From the NCBI GenBank assembly GCA_024681565.1, contig JAILAO010000080.1, positions 1 to 5,846 of the forward strand: a stretch of DNA of 5,846 bases. The letters are read 5' to 3'. Made by a program: the position numbers and the translations under genes. The DNA comes from Bacteroidales bacterium (GTDB lineage: Bacteria; Bacteroidota; Bacteroidia; Bacteroidales; UBA932). A model generated the notes under the pieces. The model searched no databases. It saw nothing but the letters and a program-made list of their open reading frames with translations, and was not told where the DNA came from. Below are positions 1-5,146 of the stretch, in pieces (position 1 is the first letter of the stretch; each line of letters opens with the position of its first letter).

Positions 1-958
1 CGATGACGAGATACGCACCCTGCTTCATCGGTACTACCTTGCCGAAGGAACTCTTGATCTGGCGGGTCACTTCGAAATGGTCGAAGATCGGTCCCCGGGC
101 CTCATAGAGTTTGACGATCTTCTCCTGCTCGGGAGAGATCAGGGAAATGTACCTGCGCGTTTCTTCGTACACCTTCCTGTCATTGACATGGATATTGGAG
201 AACGAATCGTTGAGCAGATCGCGCAAGACGGTCGTGGTCTTGGAGTACTCGGTAAAGAGGAGTTTCACCCCCTTGGATGCAGCCACCTTTTTCCAGGAGC
301 TTTCCCACTTCTCGATCAGCAGCCGGAGTTCGGCCACGAGGACGGCCGCCGTCTTGCCTTCCGCAGCCGTGCGGATGATGGCGCCGTAATTTTTGGGGAG
401 GATGCTCCTGACAAGGGTCTCAAGCCTCTTTTTCTCCTCCTTGGAGGAGATCTTTTGGGAAACGCTCACCTTCTGTGCGAAGGGGAGCAATACAATGTTG
501 CGTCCTGCCAATGAAATCTCCGCAGTCAACCGGGATCCTTTCGTCGAAATCGGTTCTTTGGTAATTTGGGCGATAATCATCTGCCCGACCTTGAGATGAT
601 CCTCGATACGCCCCTCTTTCGCCAGGGCGGGTCCGATCTTCATCCCCGAATAGAGCTTGCCAAGGTCCCGGTTGGGATTGCTCTCGCGCACAAAAGTGTC
701 GAAAGCCTTGAAATACAAGCCCAGGTCAAGGTAGTGGATAAACGCTTCCTTGCTGTCACCGATGTCCACGAAAGCGGCATTCAGGGCGGGGAGCAGTTTC
801 TTGACCTTGCCAAGGAAAACGTCTCCGACCGTGAAGCTCTGACCCTGGTTCGATTCCCGGTTCAGCTCTATCAGGCGATGATTCTCCAGCAGGGCGATCC
901 GGACCTCGGCGGGCGATACGTCCACCACCAGGTCTTTTTCTGTTTTCGCGGTTTCCAT
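1..958 (-). CDS. rng: Ribonuclease G (RNase E/G family), N-terminal part, truncated by window edge
   Basis: RNase E/G-family endoribonucleases cut single-stranded RNA with a preference for 5'-monophosphate ends and act in rRNA maturation and mRNA decay in the cytoplasm. I read 319 residues on the minus strand, from the start at 958 to the window edge. The first about 35 residues (DLVVDVSPAEVRIALLE) are the family's opening strand. Residues about 40-125 form the S1 RNA-binding domain (GDVFLGKVKKLLPALNAAFVDIG, then KEAFIHYLDLG). Next comes the RNase H-like/5'-sensor region: RLTAEISLAGRNIVLLP at about 143-159, and IIRTAAEGK at about 194-202, where R196-T197 align with the 5'-phosphate sensor Arg-Thr of E. 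coli RNase E. The sequence stops at GAYLVI, just before the segment expected to carry the catalytic Mg-binding aspartates, so catalytic competence cannot be judged. In-frame ATGs at 964 and 967 are also possible starts (ATG ATG ACA ATG); none has a Shine-Dalgarno. It is the last visible gene of the HU - small protein - rng group. Confidence 0.93.
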   Translation of the reverse strand, partial: METAKTEKDLVVDVSPAEVRIALLENHRLIELNRESNQGQSFTVGDVFLGKVKKLLPALNAAFVDIGDSKEAFIHYLDLGLYFKAFDTFVRESNPNRDLGKLYSGMKIGPALAKEGRIEDHLKVGQMIIAQITKEPISTKGSRLTAEISLAGRNIVLLPFAQKVSVSQKISSKEEKKRLETLVRSILPKNYGAIIRTAAEGKTAAVLVAELRLLIEKWESSWKKVAASKGVKLLFTEYSKTTTVLRDLLNDSFSNIHVNDRKVYEETRRYISLISPEQEKIVKLYEARGPIFDHFEVTRQIKSSFGKVVPMKQGAYLVI

Positions 959-973
959 TGTCATCATACAGAA

Positions 974-1006
974 GAAAAGCCCGCCGGATCTCCCGTCAGG
1001 CTTTCC
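974..1006 (-). terminator. Hairpin with U-rich tail in the rng leader (attenuator, terminator or processing-site candidate)
   Basis: On the minus strand an 8-bp outer stem, GGAAAGCC with GGCTTTTC (one G-U wobble), encloses a 3-by-3 internal loop (TGA/GCG) and an inner stem CGG/CCG with loop GAGAT. It is followed by TTCTGT, a weak U-rich tail. It lies in the gap between the small basic protein gene and rng, ending only 6-15 nt before the candidate rng start codons. In shape it resembles an imperfect intrinsic terminator. A full terminator here would cut rng off from the HU promoter, so partial read-through, attenuation, or an RNase processing or autoregulation element are alternatives. The pairing is read directly from the sequence; the function is inferred. 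Confidence 0.4.
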
Positions 1007-1010
1007 TCGA

Positions 1011-1100
1011 CTACTTCTTCTTGTGTCTGTTCATACGCAAGCGCTTTTTGCGCTTATGCGTGGACATCTTATGTCTCTTATGCTTTTTTCCGTTAGGCAT
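1011..1100 (-). CDS. 29-aa basic AURKAIP1/COX24-domain protein (bS22/mS38-like small ribosomal protein)
   Basis: This is a complete minus-strand ORF of 29 codons with ATG at 1100 and stop TAG at 1013-1011, too short for usual length cut-offs. The product begins MPNGKKHKRHKMSTHKRK and continues KRLRMNRHKKK: 15 Lys/Arg and 4 His in 29 residues, with no acidic residue. The KRxKMxxHKRKKRLRxNRHK pattern is that of the AURKAIP1/COX24 C-terminal domain, found in mitoribosomal mS38 and in actinobacterial bS22, which binds 16S rRNA near the decoding region. I infer that it is a small-subunit ribosomal protein. It starts 15 bp after the HU stop and ends 43-51 bp before the candidate rng starts, so it is probably co-transcribed with both. 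There is no Shine-Dalgarno; the bases before ATG are AT-rich (TTTAATAT). The low-complexity basic composition makes homology searches weak, but the motif order and the gene position support a real gene. Confidence 0.85.
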   Translation of the reverse strand: MPNGKKHKRHKMSTHKRKKRLRMNRHKKK

Positions 1101-1115
1101 ATATTAAATAGGGTT

Positions 1116-1394
1116 TTATTTGGTCTTTACAGCTGCAACGAAGGACTTGGACGGCTTGAAAGCAGGGATATCGTGAGCCGGGATGGTCATGGTGGTCTGC
1201 TTGGTAATATTGCGGGCGGCCTTCTGGGCGCGGTGCTTGATGATGAAGCTTCCGAATCCGCGGAGATAAACCGGATTCCCCTTGATCAGAGAGCCTTTGA
1301 TGCTTTCCATAGCGGCCTCGACAACGGTCTGCACAGCCACTTTCTCTATGCCGGTGGCCTTGGCCACTTCGTTCACGATTTCTGCTTTAGTCAT
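1116..1394 (-). CDS. hup: HU-family DNA-binding protein
   Basis: HU is a small dimeric, sequence-nonspecific nucleoid protein that bends and compacts DNA and assists replication, repair and recombination. The 92 residues match the usual HU length. They contain the N-terminal helices (MTKAEIVNEVAKATGIEK, about 2-38), the signature YLRGFGSFIIKHR at 43-55, and the DNA-binding arm around residues 56-75 (AQKAARNITKQTTMTIPAHD). The C-terminal IPAFKPSKSF follows at 76-85. The arm has RNI where enterobacterial HU has RNP, so the proline that intercalates into DNA is isoleucine here. As far as I recall this is normal for Bacteroidetes HU, not a defect. The ATG at 1394 follows an AT-rich leader with no Shine-Dalgarno, about 45 bp downstream of a good Bacteroides-type promoter. 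It is the first gene of the group running into the small basic protein and rng. Confidence 0.96.
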   Translation of the reverse strand: MTKAEIVNEVAKATGIEKVAVQTVVEAAMESIKGSLIKGNPVYLRGFGSFIIKHRAQKAARNITKQTTMTIPAHDIPAFKPSKSFVAAVKTK

Positions 1395-1438
1395 TGCTAT
1401 TATATATTAAGTTATAATTACTCAGCACTTTTGGAGTG

Positions 1439-1469
1439 CAAAAATAGACTTATTTTTTTATTATTCAAA
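1439..1469 (-). promoter_or_regulatory. Bacteroides-type promoter for HU operon
   Basis: On the minus strand a TTTG -33 element (1469-1466) is followed, after exactly 19 bp, by TATTTTTG (1446-1439). That is a full match to the Bacteroidetes -7 consensus TAnnTTTG. Transcription would start near 1435, giving a leader of about 40 nt before the HU ATG at 1394. The spacer is very A-rich. A 5-bp inverted repeat (GCACT/AGTGC, 1425-1439) overlaps the downstream edge of the -7 box and could be an operator or chance. Confidence 0.75.
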
Positions 1470-1484
1470 ATGATATTTGCAGTT

Positions 1485-1516
1485 TTTGTCAGTGGCACGG
1501 AGATTGACTATATTCG
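1485..1516 (+). promoter_or_regulatory. Bacteroides-type promoter for lon
   Basis: On the plus strand TTTG at 1485-1488 and TATATTCG at 1509-1516 are separated by 20 bp. The second box matches TAnnTTTG at all but one position (C for T). The predicted start near 1520 gives a leader of about 42 nt before the lon ATG at 1562. The leader holds two short direct-repeat pairs: GCATCCG at 1516 and 1530, and TGACATT at 1544 and 1552. No heat-shock operator that I recognise, such as CIRCE, is present. Confidence 0.6.
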
Positions 1517-1561
1517 CATCCGGTTCACTGCATCCGCAATTACTGACATTTTGACATTATT

Positions 1562-3964
1562 ATGAGACAAGATAAAGAATTTACCCTCCCCGCTGGCGCA
1601 GAAGTCAGCATCATCCCCGTTATGCAGGGAGAAGGCCTGCTGAAGTTCGACGAATCCGAACTGCCTGATATCCTGCCCATTCTGGCACTTCGCAACGCCG
1701 TACTGTTCCCCGGGGCCGTCTTCCCCATCACGATCGGCCGGGAGAAATCCGTGCGGCTGATCCAGGATGCCGAGAAGGAAGGCTTCTTCATCGGCGCCGT
1801 GCCCCAGAACGACGTGATGGTCGAGGAGCCCCAGGAGGAAGACCTCTGCCACTACGGTTCTGTCTGCAAGGTCCTCAAGACACTGGAGATGCCGGACGGT
1901 ACGATTACCGCCATCCTGCAGGCATTCAAACGCCTGTCGCTGGATGCGGTGCTGGGTTATGAACCATATATCACCGCCCGGGTGCATTATCTGCCCGACA
2001 TCCTGCTCGAGGACAACAAGAGCACGGACGTCAAGGCGATCGCCGAGTCCCTCAAGGACAAGGCCATCCACATCCTGCGGGCCAGCAACATCGGCACACG
2101 GGAGACGATCGGGGCGCTCAAGGCCATCGACGACTTCCGCTTCCTGGTGAACTTCATCGCCACGACCATCGAGGTGGAGAACTTCGAGTCCAAGACCCAG
2201 CTGCTCGAATACGACGACGTGAAGATCCGCGGTCTCAAACTCCTCTCCATCCTGGACGTGCAGATCGAGCTGATGAAGATCAAGCAGGAGATCAACCAGA
2301 AGGTCAAGAGCGAGATCGACCAGCAGCAGCGCGAATACTACCTCAACAACCAGCTCCGCACCATCCAGGAAGAACTCGGCATGGACGACGCGGAAGAATT
2401 TGACAAGTTCCGCGAGCGGGCCGCCAAGAAGAAATGGCCCAAGGAAATCGCGGAGGCATTCAACAAGGAACTCGCCAAGCTTGAGAAATACAATCCCTCA
2501 TCCCCGGACTACAGCATCCAGTACAACTACCTGGAATTCATGCTGGACCTGCCCTGGGGCGAGATGAGCAAGGACAACCTGGACCTGAAGAACGCCCAGA
2601 AAGTGCTCGACCACGACCACTACGGCCTCGATACGGTCAAGGACCGCATCATCGAGTATCTCGCGGTGCTGAAACTGAAGGGGAACATGAAATCTCCGAT
2701 CCTCTGCCTCTACGGCCCTCCCGGTGTCGGCAAGACCTCGCTCGGGAAGTCCGTCGCCAGGGCGCTCGGGCGCAAGTACGTGCGCATCGCCCTGGGCGGT
2801 ATGCACGATGAGGCAGAACTGCGCGGACACCGCAAGACTTATGTCGGCGCCCTGCCGGGCCGTATCCTCAACGGCATCGCCAGGGCCGGCACCTCCAACC
2901 CGGTCATCGTGCTGGACGAAGTGGACAAACTCGCCTCCGACTTCAAGGGCGACCCTTCTTCCGCCTTGCTGGAAGCGCTCGATCCGGAGCAGAACTCCAC
3001 CTTCCACGACAACTACCTGGACCTGGACTACGACCTCAGCAATGTCCTGTTCATCACTACGGCCAACAGCATCTCCCCCATCCAGCCGGCCCTGCTCGAC
3101 CGCATGGAACTGATCAACGTGACCGGCTACCTGGCTGAAGAGAAGATGGAAATCGCACGCAAGTTCCTTGTTCCCAAACAGCTGGAGGAACACGGCATTC
3201 CGAAGAGCGGGCTGAAGATCGACAAGGCGGCCCTGACCGCCATCATCGACGAATACACCCACGAATCAGGCGTGCGCGGCCTGGAAAAGCAGATTGCCAA
3301 ATTGGCACGCGTCACCGCCAAGAAGATCGCGATGGAGCAGGAGTACCCGCAGACCATCAAGAAAGAGCACCTGAAGGAATATCTCGGCCTCCCGACCAAC
3401 TTCCACGACCTGCAGAAGGGCAACGAAGCCCCGGGCGTGGTAACCGGACTCGCCTGGACGCAGATGGGAGGAGAAATTCTCTTTGTCGAGAGTTCCGTAT
3501 CAGGAGGCAAGGGCGTGATGACGATGACCGGCAACCTGGGAGACGTGATGAAGGAATCGGCAACCATCGCCTACCAGTTCATCAAGGCCCACCCGGAGCT
3601 TGCCAAGATGACCTCCGAGCAGTTTGCCGCGAAGGACATCCATGTCCACGTGCCGGAAGGAGCGACGCCGAAGGACGGCCCGTCCGCCGGTATCACGATG
3701 GTGAGTTCGATGGTCTCCGCCCTGCGCGGGGAAGCCGTCCGCCACGGCATCGCGATGACCGGAGAGATGACCCTGCGCGGACGCGTACTGCCTGTCGGCG
3801 GCATCAAGGAGAAGATCCTTGCCGCCAAGCGTGCAGGTGTCCATACGATCGTCATCTCCGAAGACAACCGCAAGGATATCGAAGACATCAAGGAAATCTA
3901 TATCCGGGGTCTGGACTTCCACTATGTCAAGACCATCCAGGACGTCATCTCCTTCATCTTCTGA
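1562..3964 (+). CDS. lon: ATP-dependent serine protease Lon (LonA type)
   Basis: Lon is a cytoplasmic hexameric AAA+ protease that unfolds and degrades misfolded and regulatory proteins. The complete 800-aa product is close to the usual LonA size (E. coli 784). After a variable N-terminal tail, the substrate-binding LON domain begins near residue 37 (LPDILPILALRNAVLFPGAV) and runs to about 240. A helical, coiled-coil-prone linker follows (KIKQEINQKVKSEIDQQQRE, then YYLNNQLRTIQEELG). In the AAA+ module, Walker A GPPGVGKTS is at 385-393 (K391) and Walker B VIVLDEVDKL at 448-457 (D452, E453). The C-terminal protease domain holds PKDGPSAG with catalytic Ser708, and GGIKEK with Lys751, the same 43-residue spacing as S679/K722 of E. 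coli Lon. ATG 1562 is preferred because a promoter lies about 45 bp upstream and no earlier in-frame start is evident; Met21 would shorten only the variable tail. The gene stands alone, divergent from HU and convergent with ung, and its codons are strongly C-ending. All catalytic residues are present. Confidence 0.98.
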   Translation: MRQDKEFTLPAGAEVSIIPVMQGEGLLKFDESELPDILPILALRNAVLFPGAVFPITIGREKSVRLIQDAEKEGFFIGAVPQNDVMVEEPQEEDLCHYGSVCKVLKTLEMPDGTITAILQAFKRLSLDAVLGYEPYITARVHYLPDILLEDNKSTDVKAIAESLKDKAIHILRASNIGTRETIGALKAIDDFRFLVNFIATTIEVENFESKTQLLEYDDVKIRGLKLLSILDVQIELMKIKQEINQKVKSEIDQQQREYYLNNQLRTIQEELGMDDAEEFDKFRERAAKKKWPKEIAEAFNKELAKLEKYNPSSPDYSIQYNYLEFMLDLPWGEMSKDNLDLKNAQKVLDHDHYGLDTVKDRIIEYLAVLKLKGNMKSPILCLYGPPGVGKTSLGKSVARALGRKYVRIALGGMHDEAELRGHRKTYVGALPGRILNGIARAGTSNPVIVLDEVDKLASDFKGDPSSALLEALDPEQNSTFHDNYLDLDYDLSNVLFITTANSISPIQPALLDRMELINVTGYLAEEKMEIARKFLVPKQLEEHGIPKSGLKIDKAALTAIIDEYTHESGVRGLEKQIAKLARVTAKKIAMEQEYPQTIKKEHLKEYLGLPTNFHDLQKGNEAPGVVTGLAWTQMGGEILFVESSVSGGKGVMTMTGNLGDVMKESATIAYQFIKAHPELAKMTSEQFAAKDIHVHVPEGATPKDGPSAGITMVSSMVSALRGEAVRHGIAMTGEMTLRGRVLPVGGIKEKILAAKRAGVHTIVISEDNRKDIEDIKEIYIRGLDFHYVKTIQDVISFIF

Positions 3965-3967
3965 TCA
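3962..3967. other. Shared palindrome carrying both lon and ung stop codons
   Basis: The hexamer TGATCA holds the lon stop TGA (3962-3964, plus) directly next to the ung stop TGA (3967-3965, minus). The convergent genes therefore have zero intergenic bases. I see no stem-loop with a T tract on either strand within about 60 bp, so each transcript probably ends inside the neighbour. Confidence 0.9.
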
Positions 3968-4633
3968 GAGTTTCCAGTCAATGGGTGCCTGTCCGCGGGC
4001 GGCGAGATAATCGTTGCAGCGGGAGAAATGCCGGCAGCCGAAAAAAGCACCGCGGGCCAGCGGTGACGGATGCGCCGCCTCGAGTACGAGGTGGCGCGTG
4101 CCGTCTATCAGCGGCGCCTTGCCCCGGGCATAATTGCCCCAGAGCAGGAAGACGACGGCTTCCCGGCGTTCCGAGACCGTCCGGATCACCGCATCGGTGA
4201 AAGTCTGCCAGCCGATTGCCCCGTGGGAAGTAGGTTCTCCGGCCCGGACAGTCAGCACGGCATTGAGCAGCAGCACGCCCTGGCGGGCCCAGGGGGTCAG
4301 ATCCGGACTGCCGGACATCCGGATCCCCAGGTCGGACTCGATCTCCTTGAAAATGTTCTTGAGCGAAGGCGGGGCGGGGACGCCCTGCGGGACGCTGAAA
4401 CACAGGCCCATCGCCTGGCCGTATCCATGATAGGGATCCTGCCCGAGGATGACGACTTTGGTCTGTTCCAAAGGACAGAGATCGAAGGCCCGGAAAATCT
4501 GTCCGCCGGGCGGGAATATGGTCTTGCCGGCCGCCTTCTCCGCATGCAGCTGCTGCGCAAGTGAAGCAAAATAGGGCTGGTCAAATTCGCTCTGGAGCGC
4601 TTCGCGCCAGGAGGGTTCGATTTTTACTGTCAT
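3965..4633 (-). CDS. ung: Uracil-DNA glycosylase, family 1
   Basis: Ung removes uracil from DNA to begin base-excision repair. The 222 residues are close to the E. coli length (229). Numbered from the ATG at 4633, the water-activating motif GQDPYHG has Asp66 and ends at about residue 70. The uracil-stacking Phe is F79 in GLCFSV, the uracil-reading Asn is N124 in LLLNAVLTV, and HPSPL carries His189 and the minor-groove-intercalating Leu193. All core residues are thus present. Departures from the common GQDPYHGPGQAHGL pattern are Tyr for Pro and Met for His (GQDPYHGYGQAMGL). The loop after HPSPL (ARGAFFGCRHFS) is one residue shorter than in E. coli or human Ung. A GTG three bases upstream (4636) is an in-frame alternative, but the ATG gives the usual N-terminus (MTVKIEPSWREALQ). 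It is divergent from coaD across a 39-bp gap and convergent with lon. Confidence 0.97.
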   Translation of the reverse strand: MTVKIEPSWREALQSEFDQPYFASLAQQLHAEKAAGKTIFPPGGQIFRAFDLCPLEQTKVVILGQDPYHGYGQAMGLCFSVPQGVPAPPSLKNIFKEIESDLGIRMSGSPDLTPWARQGVLLLNAVLTVRAGEPTSHGAIGWQTFTDAVIRTVSERREAVVFLLWGNYARGKAPLIDGTRHLVLEAAHPSPLARGAFFGCRHFSRCNDYLAARGQAPIDWKL

Positions 4634-4637
4634 CACT

Positions 4638-4666
4638 CAAATATACACATTTTTTGCCTATATTTG
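4638..4666. promoter_or_regulatory. Divergent -7 boxes of ung and coaD arranged as a perfect inverted repeat
   Basis: CAAATATA (4638-4645) and TATATTTG (4659-4666) are an exact 8-bp inverted repeat with a 13-bp spacer containing six Ts. Each arm reads TATATTTG in the direction of one gene, a full match to the Bacteroidetes -7 box TAnnTTTG. The box facing ung ends 4 bp before its ATG, and the box facing coaD ends 6 bp before its ATG. No TTTG -33 element lies at the expected distance from either. If both boxes are promoters, the transcripts would be nearly leaderless. The same symmetry could instead mark an operator. Confidence 0.6.
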
Positions 4667-4672
4667 TTTGTT

Positions 4673-5146
4673 ATGAAGACAATCGCCTTATTCCCGGGCT
4701 CTTTCGATCCCTTCACCGCAGGTCATCTCAACATTCTCGGCCGCGCCCTGACGATGTTCGACGAAGTCGTCGTGGCCATCGGTATCAACCAGGACAAACG
4801 GGGATTTTTCTCGAACGAGCAGAAAGTGGACATCATCCGGCAGGCGACCGCCCCGATGGGCGGACGCGTCCGCGTCATTTCCTACGATTGCCTGACCATC
4901 GACATCTGCCGTCAGCTGGGCATCCGCCACATCGTCCGGGGCATCCGCAACATGATGGATTTCGACAACGAAAAAGCCATCGCGGACGCCAACCGCCGCC
5001 TGGCGCCCGAGATCGAGACCATCATCATCCCGACGGCGCAGGAATTCGCCCACATCTCTTCCTCCGCCGTGCGCGACCTGCTCCGCCACCACGGCGACAC
5101 CAGCCAGTTCGTCCCCGAAGGGGTTATCCTGCCCGAAGTCCAATGA
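4673..5146 (+). CDS. coaD: Phosphopantetheine adenylyltransferase (CoaD)
   Basis: CoaD transfers AMP from ATP to 4'-phosphopantetheine, giving dephospho-CoA and pyrophosphate, the penultimate step of coenzyme A synthesis in the cytoplasm. The 157-aa product has the family's normal length. MKTIALFPGSFDPFTAGHLN at residues 1-20 includes the nucleotidyltransferase TxGH motif (T15-H18). VRGIRNMMDFDNE at 88-100 is the conserved RGxR...DFxxE segment, and HISSSAVRDLL at 127-137 is the ISSS/T nucleotide-binding motif. The ATG at 4673 gives the canonical short N-terminus; an in-frame TTG at 4664 falls inside the promoter box and is unlikely. There is no Shine-Dalgarno. The stop codon overlaps the start of the downstream thioredoxin-like gene, so the two are probably co-transcribed and translationally linked. 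Confidence 0.97.
   Translation: MKTIALFPGSFDPFTAGHLNILGRALTMFDEVVVAIGINQDKRGFFSNEQKVDIIRQATAPMGGRVRVISYDCLTIDICRQLGIRHIVRGIRNMMDFDNEKAIADANRRLAPEIETIIIPTAQEFAHISSSAVRDLLRHHGDTSQFVPEGVILPEVQ

Noticed and set aside
1116..1394. Missing DNA-intercalating proline in the HU arm as a sign of altered function
   Set aside because: RNI in place of RNP at this position is, to my knowledge, usual for Bacteroidetes HU proteins, so it is a lineage trait.
1450..1470. AT-rich tract as a possible replication origin or attachment site
   Set aside because: It is short, has no DnaA-box cluster or repeat structure, and is fully explained by two divergent promoters.
566..1565. Plus-strand frames of 176 and 180 codons at 566-1096 and 1023-1565
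   Set aside because: They run antisense to rng, the small ribosomal-type gene and HU, which have clear family motifs; the second also reads through the divergent promoter region.
1508..2071. 187-codon minus-strand frame over the lon start
   Set aside because: It is antisense to the lon N-terminal domain and has no recognisable features.
2498..3262. 254-codon minus-strand frame inside lon
   Set aside because: It is the antisense shadow of the AAA+ region of lon, with composition (many V, D, Q, H, G) typical of reverse-complement translation.
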